In this document: piece after piece, positions 44,630 through 56,681 of the stretch
Layout: the number at the start of each line of letters is the position of its first letter
Numbering within the stretch: the first letter of the stretch is position 1
Assembly: GCA_037127255.1 (NCBI GenBank)
Contig: JBANSL010000005.1
Span: forward strand, 7,688,001-7,752,000
DNA length: 64,000 bases
DNA from: Persicaria tinctoria
Taxonomy: Eukaryota; Streptophyta; Magnoliopsida; Caryophyllales; Polygonaceae
Direction: 5' to 3'
Position numbers and translations under genes: made by a program
The notes under the pieces: model-generated
What the model was told of the DNA's origin: nothing
Databases searched by the model: none
The model's input: the letters and a program-made list of their open reading frames with translations, nothing else

Positions 44630-45725
44630 GCTGTATTGTCTACAATCTTCTTTACACTTCGCTGCGACATTTTTAATATTCACCAGATATCCTGCATAGT
44701 GGAAGACCCAAATTCCGTATTCTACACATCAATTCTTCTCCCCCAACCCACGGTTCCCTTCATATCAATATCACATGTAACATGACACAAACACAAGTAC
44801 ACATGACACACACACATATACACATGACACATGGTTGTGAAAACATGACAGCATACTTATTCAATCTGTCCATCTCCATTTGCACACAAGTCACCCTATT
44901 CCAGATAATGTCGATTCCACATAAACGTTTCACCCTTTCTAACATTTTCCCTAGCCCTAATGCACCGCATTTCATCCAATTTCCCCCAAACCTGAACGCA
45001 TCTACAGTCATAAGCCCCATTTCGCCCAATTCCCCCCTAAACTGAACGGATCTACACTCACCCTGCTCCTGATAAGTTGGATTCGACAAGACAGTTGCCA
45101 ATTTCCCCATTCCCAAAAATCCCCTTCTCTCCCAGACGCGCAAACCCCAGTACCCTAACTTTCCACCAATTGTTTTTAACTTGACGCCGGTTACTTCCTA
45201 CATGACAGGGCGATATTGCGTACTGTCAACCCATTCGACCCCTTCTTCCCATTTTCACACAATCCAAACCATTTCTGGTTCTTCAAATCGGTTCCTCCCC
45301 TACGAATCGAAGCAAAACATATTTAATCAGCATTGTGAGGGTTTACTTACTTCAAAGTCGGCCTCTTCGTCTCCTCTTCTGCACTGTCGTCTTCTTCCTC
45401 GCCTTTGCTTCTTCTTTTCCTCTCTTGCTCTATCGTCTCCTTCCTCTTCTTGTTTTCCTCAGGTTTGCATGTGGAACTGTTGCCCTCTCTCTCTCTCTTC
45501 CTCTTTTGTAAGCCGTGAGAGGCAGTTGAGGGTCGACAGTTTTCAAATTAAACTGCTTCCTCTCTCACTCTTCCACTCTCTCTCCACAATAACTTCTCCC
45601 ACTTCCCCTCTCTCTCTCTCTCCACAATAACTTCTCCGTGCCTCTCTCTCTCCACCACGCTTCCTCTCTCTCTCCTCCTTTACCTTCTCTCTCCTCTGTC
45701 CCGGTTATTTTCAACCGGCAAAGTT
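44630..45725. other. MULE 5' flank, CT-rich right end
   Basis: Leader and promoter-like sequence upstream of the DUF1985 gene. Contains four ACATGACA octamers at exact 21-nt spacing (44780-44850) and CT-rich blocks at 45360-45700 that mirror the GA-rich left end of the element. Open frames here have low complexity. Confidence 0.5.
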
Positions 45726-45834
45726 GCAATTTTTTGGTGGGGGGTTTAACCTTTGCAATTGTTGTGGATAGTGGGTTAGTCTAGCAAACATTTCCGGGGC
45801 AAGAGTTATTTGTTATCATTCCCTCTTTAAACTA

Positions 45835-46252
45835 TACTGTACAAAATTGTATTATTGATGAGACGTGAGTTGTAGTTTTGAAAAAAAAAAAGTAAAATAA
45901 AAATAAATTTATATCTCTATCTTTTATCTTTTAAAAATTCGTATTGATTGAAGTTTAATTTTCCATAACAAAATATATATAATGACACTTGTAAAGTATA
46001 AAGTTCATTTTCCCTATTTAATGAAATGATTCTTTGGCGTCCTAAAAAAAAACATTGATTACTTGGCTTGTTGACAAATGTGAAAAAGGAGGGGTGATTA
46101 AAAAAGGCTTTTTTTTTTTGACAAATGTTGGTATGTGGGTCATTACAGTCTTGTAAATATAAGTTGGCCAATGGGCATTCATTTTTAAGGCCAAATGGCC
46201 CACACGCCAACATTTGGGCCATGCATATGTTATATCCTAGGCCTCATGTCTG

Positions 46253-46257
<5 letters not shown>
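45835..46257. other. Spacer without recognisable gene
   Basis: AT-rich sequence between the MULE and a poly-T tract. No gene seen. Confidence 0.5.
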
Positions 46258-46285
<28 letters not shown>

Positions 46286-47440
46286 TAAGATAAGAATTCA
46301 GTTCTCCAAACAAGTCTGGAGAGACCGAGAGACCGGACAAGCCGGTAGATGGACTAACCATCATATACAACCGAAACAACATACAGAAGCAAATAACATA
46401 AAGAAATAACACGAAGCAAATGAAAAAAATAAAAAACAGAAATAAACGTACAAGGCATCCTACACTGAAACTACAAGCTAGCAGAACAAACAAGCCGACC
46501 GGCCAAAGGGAAGACGCACACAGAGAAACCTGGGGAACTTGGCGGACATCTCAGATTATGGACTCCAACAGAGCCTTCAGATATCGATCGCACATCCACG
46601 ACGTCTACGTACATAGCAAATCGACCACCGTTCACATGAAGCCTGCAGAACAATAAGAACAACACTGCACACCAATCCAAAAGCCCAAAACCTAACCAAA
46701 CCATTGCTCATTCAAACCCCAAAAACCCCATCTTATCCCCTCGAGGACGATAACAAGATCGTAGGAGGCTACACAAGGGCAAGCCAAATTAGAGACGGAC
46801 AAAATGAGCAGGAGAAAAAAAGCAACAACCAAAAGGAAAGGAAAGGCCAAAAGATTGAAATTTATATTTTGATTTTATTATTCCCAAGTAAAGAAAGAGG
46901 CTTTGATCAAAAGCTATCACCAAGGCCCAAATTGAAGGCTGGCAGTGGTAACCATGGGGAGTAAAAATCAACGGACTACGCGACGAAGCCACGGAGGGGC
47001 GGCGAAGCACCCCACGAGGCCGCAACAACCGAAGACATGAGGGCGGAGCCGAAGGAGTCCAATCGGAGGCCGGAAACAAGGGCGGAACAGTAGGGCGGCG
47101 AGGGGAGGTGGCAGGTGACGGTTGGTGACGAAGACCAAGGAGGTTGGCATCGGAGGCAGGGCCCGGTGGAGGCTGTCGGAGGAAGACGACGAAGCTGTAA
47201 AGGAGGTCGGTGAGAGGCGATGGAGATCGATGTACAACGGTGGTGAGCCGAGGGTAGCGGTAGCAAGGTGGTGGCTGCAACAAGCAACCGAAGCCGGCGG
47301 AGGCAAGAGGACGGATGATAGAGGGCCAGGTACGTGGCGGCGTTGTTGTAGGAAGCCGGTGGACAAAGGTGTGGTGGCACAAGGGAGGCGCGACGGCATA
47401 AACGATCTCAGTTGAGAGCGTTTAGGGTTTCCCAATAGGC
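46258..47440 (-). mobile_element. LINE-like retroposon (copy C)
   Basis: Minus strand: the poly-A tail is the T-run 46253-46282 on the plus strand, preceded by a 3' end with CCGGCTTGTCCGGTCTCTCG and TTATCTTACTTAAAA, like copies A, B and D. The upstream half (46970-47420) is GC-rich and gives overlapping Pro/Arg-rich frames on the minus strand, none with a recognisable domain. The 5' limit is uncertain; no target duplication was established (GTCTGC occurs on both sides). Confidence 0.5.
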
Positions 47441-47509
47441 CCCTCTATAGGTCTGCCTTTGTTTGATCTCCTCCGAACAACCTGATGTATTTTAATTTCC
47501 AAGGAAGAT

Positions 47510-49005
47510 TTTTTTTGATAAGGAAATAATTCGAGGCCAGACATGCCCGGACCTCGAGAGGCTGACAAAGTCGGCAGACGGCGTGCCGTCTAAACATACA
47601 ACAAAGAAATAGAAAATATAACATAGAAACAGAAAAAAGTGCAGTACAAGCGGAGAGAGACACGCAATAATAGTCGAACGAGCGAACTAAGCCCACCAGG
47701 TTGGAGACAACGTAGACAAGAGCCGACGCCAAGCACCACAGAGAAGTGACACCGCTGGCCAACGGTACATCAGGAGTCCTGTGGGCGGTGAAGACGAACC
47801 TCCAAGGAAATTTCCGTAATACGGAGTCACCTCGATACACACCGCCTCGACCCCAGCCAGACCCGACATCGGCTGCCAGAGCTCCAACACAGACGAAGAG
47901 CGCCAAGAACAACCAGCCACGCAGCCGAGAACCTCCATAGTACGATGCACCAAAAGATCGTTAGGGGATTAATTTGAATATTACAAATTAATATTAATAT
48001 TATTTGTTTTATTGTTGTTTTTACTTTAATTTTCATATTTATTTATTTCAAATTCCTACGGGCTAGCTTTGGGCCTAAGGCAAAGCCTTGGACCCAAATC
48101 ACAAGGGAACTGGGTGCCCCGGCCCAAGAAAAACCACAATCTCGCAGCCTAGGGTAAAACCCCACTAACAGCGAAGAGGCAGAACCCACAGACGGCGGAG
48201 AAAGGAGTAATTGAGGCGGTGGAATGAAGTTGACTCGCCATGATCCGGGTTGGGGGAAGAAGGGATGGGTCATGGTGTCAAGGGGTCGAGCGCCCGGGAA
48301 AAGACTCGGGAAGCCGAACAGGGTAGCGTCGACCAGCCGGCGAACAGGGGTCGGAGAGACCAACCGGTGAACAGGGCAGCGTCGACTAGGCCGGGAGGCA
48401 CCGACCGAGGGAAAGGTACCGGAAAGAGAACCTGAAGGAAGGAGACCCAAAGTCGGCCGGAATCAGACGGAGACGAGGTAGGAGACTGGATTTACAGAGC
48501 ACGGCAAAGCCGAGCTCGAACAAGGAGAAACGAGATGTTTCTGTTCGAATTTGTTGAGAACAAGGGTAAGTATGATAACCTTGTCCAAGAAACTTCAAAA
48601 GCCCCAAGAAAATTGATCTCCTGGAGGTGGATAGGGTTCCCGGAGAAGGGTTGGACTGGCTCAAAATTGAGCGATATTACCATTGACGGAGCAAAGCCGG
48701 AGCAAGGCTCGAGCGAGAAGGAGGCGGAGGAGTAAAAAGGAAGGAGGTAGAGACCCCGAAGGGATAGATTGGGCTCCCGGAGGACATTTAGAGCTCCCGA
48801 AGGAGATTTAGAACTCCCTTAAAAGGGAGAGTTTTTCTTTGTTGAATGCCGATGGAAATTATTCTAGACAGATCAATGTCAAATTTCCCCTCAATCTCTC
48901 TGTTGAGTGTGCTTGTTGTTGAACAACGGAGTTTGAAACATCAATATTTCACTCATTCTAGATTTTTTGGGTTTTTCTCCCTCTCTCTAGAGAGAGGGCA
49001 GAGCC
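47510..49005 (-). mobile_element. LINE-like retroposon (copy A), 16-bp target duplication
   Basis: Flanked by AATTTCCAAGGAAGAT at 47494-47509 and 49006-49021. Minus strand, A-tail at 47510-47517. The 3' part (about 47510-48110) has a GACGGCACGCCGTC hairpin, CGACTTTGTCAGCC and a TTGGGCC-rich block shared with copy B. The 5' part (48110-49005) is GC-rich and unlike copy B. No reverse transcriptase, so it was moved in trans. Confidence 0.8.
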
Positions 49006-49021
49006 AATTTCCAAGGAAGAT

Positions 49022-49931
49022 GATCACATAGGGTGTGTATGGTACATATAAACGGTTAAAAAAATAAGCATTGTGGGTGTTTATTTTTTAAACAGCTTTT
49101 TTGTTGTTGTTTGGATAACCAAAATAAACTAAAACGTGTTAAAAATTGTGTTAAAAAAAGCTAGAAAAGGGAGGTTATTTTGGTGTTTATTTTGTAAAAG
49201 TATTGTTTTACCCATTCCCTTTTATCTTATTTGGTTTGAAAGTACCACAATACTCCTAATAAAAACCAAATAAACTCCACTTTTTACAAATAAACAGTTT
49301 TTCGCCCATACGGAGATTATCTTGTTATTTAAATTTTTAACTACTTTTACTAACAGTTTATAAATTTTATCTCGTTTATAATTTTAGTCATTTTATTAAC
49401 CCCGTCTCATACGAACCCGTAAACACAACCACATATTAGGAAAGATTTTAGGGCTGAATTGTATATAGTGTAGCTACGGCAATCCCCTCCTTGTGTCCTA
49501 TAATTGCCTAATTGGTCTCATTTTGGCTGCCATAAACTCAACAATGATGCTTCTCTTAGTAGTGGAAGTGTTGGGTTGAGGATCAAACTTAGGGATTCCT
49601 CTGTAACATTGGTGATGCTTGCTTCACTACGAGCTTGCGTGGTTTTGATGTCTCGTGTAGTCATGTTGCAGTTTTATTCCAGTAGAGTTGAGGACAAAAA
49701 CAAAGGGAGGGTTGGCGTGCGAGACTGGGTGGGTGAGGCCTGAGGACGGTGGTAAAAAGGAAGGAATAAGAATAAGATCTTAATCGTTAATTTTTATTTC
49801 GTCGTTCATAATCTTGAGTCAAATACGGTAGAGTGGCATTGATGCTTTTTTAAACAAAGATTTAATTATTAGTATTTTTTTTTTTAACATTTTAGAAAAT
49901 AAAGTGAAAAATAAAATCAAATAGACGATAC
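49022..49931. other. Spacer without recognisable gene
   Basis: AT-rich. The 79-codon frame 49504-49743 has no recognisable domain. A possible small inverted pair (TAAACGGTTAAAA near 49050 against TATAAACTG-type words near 49350) was too weak to call an element. Confidence 0.4.
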
Positions 49932-49945
49932 AAAAGCAACCCTAT

Positions 49946-52442
49946 CGACAACAACCACAATCAACAACGCTTTCCATGGAGAGATTAGAGAGAACACAAC
50001 AAGCACAACATCTTCTATGGGAGCCTAAAACATCCTCCGCGGGGCTGCCCTTCGACAAAACTCTCCACCCCCATAGGGCCTTTCGTCGTCGGTGGTGGTC
50101 TAAAATCTCCTTTATCAAGCCACTTGTGTGATTCCCGGTCCGGTGACGGTGCTCCCTCTTTTGGTTGCCCCTCCTCGGCGCCGTCGCCTCGTCTAGTGTC
50201 CCTCAACCGCTCGTTATGTCCACCTCCATCTGGTCTTGCCCGGGCTTGGTCCGGCTGGCGTTTTGGTCCGTTTTGCCGCTGTGGTTCAATATCTCTGGCT
50301 GCCATCGTCGACGGTAGCTTCGTCTCCCCCCTTTCGCACATCTCCGGCCTCTTTCGGCGTTGGTTGGATCCATCGGTCTTCGACGCTTCTTGTCCTCCCC
50401 AATTTGGAAGTTGGGTGCTTTCTTCAATTCCTTCCAACCGGGGCTCCATGTCTCTTTTTTCAGGCTGATTCATTATTGATTAGCCTTGAATCGAGCCGCA
50501 ACTTCTGTTCGGATTGTATCGACTCTTCAATCCGTTTCCCCTCCAGATTTTCCAAACCTCTGTTCCCTCGAATGGAACCCATGGCGTCTCCCTCCTTCTG
50601 AACCTCCCTGCTTCACCCTCGGCGCGCCCTTCCACTGTCTCCCGGGCGTCGCTGTTGTGCTCAGTCGGGGCGTGCTGCCACGTACGGCCGGTGTCCTTCT
50701 CCTTGCTCGGCACGTCTCTCTGCAACCTCGGTGGAATCGGACATTGTATTGTTTCAACAAAACCTAGGAACCCCTTCTTCTCTTTGGGCCCTTGTTTTGC
50801 TCTTTGGGCCCAAGGCAAAGTCTTGGGCCCAAAGCTAACCCATTTGATTTTGGAATTATTCTTTAATCAAATTAAAAATTTAAAAGTAGTAAATTATAGA
50901 GGGAATTTGGTGAAAAAGCCCTTTTAGCATATTTGGTTAGCTAGATAGGCCCATTAATTGTTTTTTTAGTATGCTTAGCCCATTAATTGTTTTTTTAGCT
51001 TGCTTAACCCTCTTGACCGGTCAACGGTCAACGTTGACCGGTCAACCCATTTTGATGCCAACTTTTTTTTTTTTTTTTTTTTGATGCCAACTTTTTTTTT
51101 TGTGATGCCATATTTTACCGTTTTGATGCCAACATTTTGTGGTGACAATTTTATATAATTGATGGCATAGGAGCTTAAAACGTGGAATCAAAATATTGTC
51201 ACCTTATTGTCACTTTTCTAATGAAATGATTGGATGACTTTTTTTTAATGCCACTTTTTTAAAACATTGATGACATTTTTTGTGATGTCATATTTTACCG
51301 TTTTGATGCCAAAATTTTATTACATTTTATTTTCAATCTGATGCCACTTTTCTAATTAAATTATTGGATGACACTTTTTTTAAACTCTGATGACATTTTT
51401 TGTTTACTCTAATGTCACGTTGACCATTGATGCCATTTTGAAAAATTTGTATCACATTAAAGAAAAAAATGTCATCAAAAATACTACTTTGAAAAAATAT
51501 CATCAAAAATATGGCATCACGGTAAAAAAAATATTATAAAAAAATTGACATAAAAAAGTGGCATCAAAGTGAAAATAAAATATAGTAAAATTTTGGCATC
51601 AAAACGGTAAAATATGGCATCACTAAAAAAAAAAAAGTTGGCATAAAAAAAAAAGTTGGCATCATCAAAAAAAAAAAAAAAAAAGTTGGCATCAAAATGG
51701 GTTGGTCAACGTTGACCGGTCAACGGTCAACCGTTGACCGGTCAATGGTCAAACGGTTGACCGTTGACCGGTCAATGGTCAAACGGTTGACCATTGACCA
51801 ACCCACCCAATTGGGAAAGGGGCTAGGGCAAACTAATTAAATTGATTTATGGGCTAGGTGATTAATTGGATATTTAAAAAAGGCCTAGTACCAAAATCGC
51901 CCTAAATTATATTAAATAACTAAAAATAAATAAATCCCGCAAGGGCTCGAAACATCGCTCGAAAGAGTTTGGATTAAATCTCATTTGGGTTTGAACGGTC
52001 CATGGTGGTCGGTTCTCCGCGGTTTGCTTTGCTCGGGTGGCTTGCATCTCTGCTTTGGTGCGGCTTGGGGTTCTTCTTCTATGTTGGGGTTTTGGCAGTC
52101 GGAGTCGGGTCTAGCTGGGATCGAGGTAGTGTGTACAGGGCAACTCCGTGTTCGGGAAGGGGCTTCCTCGAGGTTCGTCTTCACTACCCACATGGATTCC
52201 TGATGTATCGCCGGCCAGCGGTGCTATTTTAGAATGGTGCTTGGCTTTCGTTCGTAGTCTACGTCCCCTTCGTGTTAAATTTAGTTTTCCTTAGGTCGTT
52301 TTCTTGTAGGGTGCGTTTCCACTTGTTGTATTGCACCGCTTCTTTTTCGTTTTCATTTGTATGTTTTGATGGGTTTCCGTGTGCCGACTTGTCGGCCATC
52401 GAGATTCAGGTATATCTGATCTCGAATTATTTCCTAATAAAA
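49946..52442 (+). mobile_element. LINE-like retroposon (copy B), 14-bp target duplication
   Basis: Flanked by AAAAGCAACCCTAT at 49932-49945 and 52443-52456, with an A-tail at 52438-52446. The 3' part (51950-52440) matches copy A in order: TGGAGGTTCGTCTTC-like, CCTGATGTA, GCCGGCCAGCGGTG, CGACTTGTCGGCC, TCGAATTATTTCCT. A shared GGGCCCAAGGCAAAG block lies at about 50787. The 5' part (49946-50780) is GC-rich with overlapping frames and no domain. A foldback MULE (50899-51902) is inserted; without it the element is ~1.48 kb, close to copy A. Confidence 0.75.
50899..51902. mobile_element. Foldback Mutator-type MITE with W-box clusters
   Basis: TAAATTATA on both sides (50890-50898, 51903-51911) is a 9-bp target duplication. 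The ends GGGAATTTGGTGAAAAAGCC and the inverse at 51880-51902 are diverged inverted repeats. The arms (about 50930-51400 and 51420-51870) fold back, sharing blocks of TTGATGCCAACTTTTTTTT, TGATGCCATATTTTACCGTT and a cluster of TTGACC/GGTCAA words at 51013-51047 and 51702-51807. Non-coding. Confidence 0.8.
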
Positions 52443-52606
52443 AAAAGCAACCCTATATCAAGATGTTTAATATAATTATCAACTGAGCAATAATACCATT
52501 TAAATTACATTTCACCCCAACAAAAGCCATTGACATATAATTATGCCTTGTAAAAAAAACATATGCACACATTAATTAATATAACTAAAAATGATAACCA
52601 TCTTTT

Positions 52607-53140
52607 TTGGATCTGGGATGTGTTACAGCTCCTTGATCCCTTGCCAGTGTGTAGTTGGGAAGGAATTAATCAGTGTGTTTGCTTGATCTTGAAAAAGATA
52701 GTGGATAGGGAGACTAAAGCAAAGGTTATGCAGTTTTTAATGGGGCTTAACGATGGTTATGAACATCTCAAGAACAATGTGTTGTCTATGGATCAAATTC
52801 CTGGAATTAATAAAGTGTTCCAAATGGCAGTTCAGATTGAAAGGCAGAGAGGAATTACTTCTCCTCAAACTGATCTGAATGCTCTTGTTGTGGGAAGGAC
52901 TGGTTCTTCCGATGGAAATGCATTTGCTGTCAATAAGAATTTCCAATCTAAAGTGCAGGATCAGCAAAGAAAAGGAGTACAAGAAGCCTAAATTTGATAG
53001 GTTATGTGAGCATTGTAAGGAGAAAGGCCATACTAGGGATTATTGTTTCAAACTGGTGGGATATCCAGAGTGGTTCAAGGGACCGCGTGATGAGGAATCT
53101 CATAAAGGGAATGCTAAGTTTGCTGCTAACATTGATGGTT
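52607..53140 (+). pseudogene. Copia gag remnant with zinc knuckle
   Basis: The frame 52563-52991 has QFLMGLNDGYEHLKNNVL and MDQIPGINKVFQM, the C-terminal half of a copia capsid region. A frame change near 52955-52990 leads to the zinc knuckle CEHCKEKGHTRDYC (about 53007-53048) in the 52879-53772 frame. Confidence 0.8.
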
Positions 53141-56100
53141 TTCAGGGTGATAGTGGTCAGCTTGAGCATCCTATGGAGTTTGATGAGGCTAAGCCAGATC
53201 CGAGCATGGTTAATCCTATCTTTCAGGAAGTTATGAGGATGATGAAAGGGAAAGCCAAGATGGATGAGTCTGATTTATCTGTGAATCATGCCTTTGTCAA
53301 TTTTGCTGGTAAGATGAGTCATTCCTTTCTTGTTGGTGATCAAAAGGCAGAAAAATCAATGTGGATTGTAGACTCAGAAGCTACATACCACATTACTTTT
53401 GACAAAAGCATCTTTACTATTTTGTATCCTCTAAGTAAAGTGGTTTCACTGGGATTACCTGATGGCACCACTTTCTTTGTTCGGGAGCATGGAACTGTGG
53501 TTGTATCTGACATGTTAAGCCTGAAACATGTCCTATATGTGCCCCAGTTTCGCCACAACCTGCTATATGTGTCCAAAATTCTGTCTGGACAGCAATTGAG
53601 GTTTAGTTTTGATTCGATCTCATGTGTGTTACAGGACCTTATAACTAGGAATGTGGTTGCTAAAGGGATAGAAGAAGGAGGTTTATACTACTTAAAGTCT
53701 CAGTCTACCGGACAACCAGATGTTGTTAATTCTCAGTTTGTTTTTGCTAAGAATTTGAAGTCTAGTGCATAGACTGTTTGTAATAAGGTTGACAATGTGT
53801 CACTTGTTCATGCCAGGTTGGGGCATCTTTCTGTGTTAAAGATGAAACACCTTGATGGCTGTAATGGATTTGATTTTAGTTCCTTCTAATGTGAGTCATG
53901 TGACATGACTAAACATCACAGGTTACAGTTTAATATAAGTGCTTCTATTGCTAATTTCCCTTTCCAATTGGTGCACATGGTTGTGTGGGGACCTTACAAG
54001 GTTGCATCAATGTGTGGTGCAAGGTATTTTTTAACTGTCCTTGATGATCATTCCAGGGCCACTTGGGTCTATTTGATTCAAGAGAAAACACAGGTGTACA
54101 TGGTTATATGTGCTTTTGTTCAAATGGTTGAGAATCAGTTTAATTCAACTATCAAAACCATCAGAACTGATAATGGTACTGAATTCACACACAGGCCTTG
54201 TAAGTATTTGTTTGATCAGAAAGGAATTGTGCATTAGAGATCAGCTCCAGGGGTCCCTGAGCAAAATGGAAGGGTAGAGCGCAAGCACAGACACCTTGCT
54301 GAGACAGCTAGGGCCATTAGACATCATGCTGGGCTTCCCATTCAGTTTTGGGGAGATTGTATCCTAAGTGCTACACACTTGATCAATAAGATGCCCTCAT
54401 ATGTTCTTCAGTGGAAGTCTCCATTTGAGATTCTCCACAAGGTTCATCCATCCCTTGATAGTTTGAAAATTGTGGGATGTCTTTGCTTTGCTTTTCAACC
54501 TAATGATCTAAAGGACAAGTTAGGGGTTAAGGCAAGAAGGTGTGTGTTTCTTGGTTACCCCCCGGACCAGAAAGCATTCAAAGTGTTTGACCTGGATAGA
54601 AAGACTGTTCTTATCAGTCGTCATGTTAAATTTAAGGAACACATATTCCCATTTAAAAGACAATCCCATTTATCCTCAACATCTCATCCCTCTTCCATTA
54701 CAAACAAACAGTTGCCATTAGTCACACCTACTATAGATGACAATTTCTCTTCTATCATTCCTACATCTTCTAATCATGCTCCTCACCTCCCTCATCACAG
54801 TACTTCTACCAGTCATATTCTTAACCCATATAACAGTGAAGGAAGTGTTGCATCCCCTTCTTCAGGTGGATCCTTATTGGTTCCATATTCTATAGGCAGT
54901 CCCTCTCTCACACCTGTTCTGGTTCCTCCAACTGAACTTGGCAGAGCCAAGAGAATCATTCACAGACCTCCTACAATGAATGATCGAATACATATGCTCT
55001 AACTTACCCACCGGGAATCATCAATCATCTGATTATGCTAGTCAATCATTCTCAGTGTTCTCTATGCAGAATTTGAGTCATCTTACACCAGAATATGTTC
55101 AGTCTCTTGTGAACGTGTGCTTAGTGTTTGAGCTTAGGACATACAATCAGGCAAAGGATGATCATAGGTGGCAACTGGCTATGAAGGCAGAACTGGATGC
55201 TTTAGAGACTAATCAGACTTGGTCTCTCACTCCATTACCACCAGGAAAGAGGGCTATTGGCTCTAGATGGATCTACAAGGTGAAATACAAACCTGATGGA
55301 GAGATTGAGAGGTTCAAAGCTAGGCTTGTGGCCAAGGGTTATACACAAGTCAATGAGAAGGATTATAAACAAACTTTTTCACCAGTTGCAAAACTCTCTA
55401 CTGTCAGAATTGTGTTAGCTATTGCTGCTGCTAAGGATTGGAAGCTCCATCAATTAGATGTCAACAATGCATTCCTTCATGGATTCTTAGATGAAGAGGT
55501 CTACATAGATCCACCTCCAGGCTACACCAAAGCTCTCCCTAGTCAGGTGTGCAAGCTGCATAGATCTCTCTATGGATTGAAACAAGCTAGTAGGCAATGG
55601 AACTTGGAACTCACTAAGTTCTTATCATCTCTGGGTTTTTGTCAGTCTCTGCGTGATTATTCTTTATTCACCAGGGTGGTTGGTTCCTCTTTCACAGTGG
55701 CACTGGTCTATGGAGATGACATGCTCATCATGGGCAATGACAGTGACATGATCATTCACACTAAGCCAGCTCTTCACTCTACTTTCACCATTAAGGAACT
55801 TGGGGTTGCAAGGTACTTTCTTGGAATGAAAATCTCAAGGTCCTCAACAAGCATTCTTTTAAATCAGAGGAAATACATTTTACATATCTTAAAAGATGCT
55901 CATATGACAGAGTGCAAAGTTGCTTCATTTCCTATGATAGGGGCTAAGCTTTCTATTGATGGTGGTGATCCTATTAATTAGTTCTCGATCATGACAGCTA
56001 CATAAGGTTAATTGGGAGGCTGCTATATTTGACATTAACAAGGCCAGACATATCCTTTATTGTCCATCAACTCAGTCAATTTCTTCAGAATCCATTACAA

Positions 56101-56520
56101 CCTCACTGGAATGCTGCAATGTACTTGCTTAGATATCTCAAAGGCAGTTTCAATCTAGCCTTATTCTACTCTGCTCAATCCAATTTGCAATTGAAGGCAT
56201 ACTGTGATGCAAATTGGGGCAACTGTCCTTATACGGGTCGATCTCTCTCGGGTTATTGCATGTTCATTGGTTCTTCTCTGATCTCATGGAAATCTAAATA
56301 GCAGAAAGTGGTCTCAAAATGTTCTACTGAAAGTGAATACTGTAGCATGTCCTATGCTTCTAGTGAAATCATTTGGTTACAGGGTATTCTTGGTGATCTT
56401 CAAGTGAAAGTTCAGACTCCTATCAATCTCTTTTGTGATAATCGTGCAGCTCAATGCTTAACATCCAATCCTGTTTTCCATGATCGAACCAAACATGTTT
56501 GAATTGATGCACACTTCATT
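53141..56520 (+). pseudogene. Copia pol remnant (PR, IN, RT, RNase H)
   Basis: Protease WIVDSEATYHIT (about 53360), where the usual DSGA has become DSEA. Integrase across three pieces: VHARLGHLSVLKM near 53807, FLTVLDDHSRATWVYL and TDNGTEF (53905-54237), then PEQNGRVERKHRHL and the region to 55002. Reverse transcriptase 55150-55981 with WIYKVKYKPDGEIERFKARL, QLDVNNAFLHG and YGDDM (usually YVDDM). RNase H 56029-56520 with KAYCDANWGNC. Stops at 53770, 53888, 54235, 55978, 56299 and 56500, and a frame change near 55000, rule out function. Confidence 0.9.
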
Positions 56521-56681
56521 AGGGAACTGGTTCAGCAAGGTCTTATTGTCACCACTCATGTCTCCACAGATCAACAGCTTGCTGATCTTATGACCAAGGC
56601 CTTGGGTGCTCATCAACATCATGTCCTATGTTCCAAGCTTGGTCTTATGGTTCCCTCCACATGTCCATCTTGAGGGGGGTA

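Larger units (their letters stand above)
33182..45825. mobile_element. Mutator-like element, Ulp1-carrying, 12.6 kb
   Basis: Flanked by TTTAAACTA at 33173-33181 and 45826-45834, a 9-bp target duplication. The terminal ~110 bp are diverged inverted repeats: left CGAAAGGTTTGCATGAGTAA (about 33211) pairs with the inverse of the sequence near 45775-45797, and left GGAAAAAATTTGCAC with the inverse near 45726-45740. Cargo: Agenet gene, MuDR-like N-terminal ORF, DUF1985/Ulp1 protease gene and a nested CACTA. Mutator elements with a Ulp1-like protease are a known plant group (Kaonashi/KI-MULE). No transposase core (MULE DDE or SWIM finger) was found, so it is probably non-autonomous. Confidence 0.8.

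Noticed and set aside
46968..47435. 155-aa Pro/Arg/Ser-rich ORF and overlapping frames
   Set aside because: Several overlapping frames on both strands in GC-rich DNA with no conserved motif. Kept only as part of retroposon copy C.
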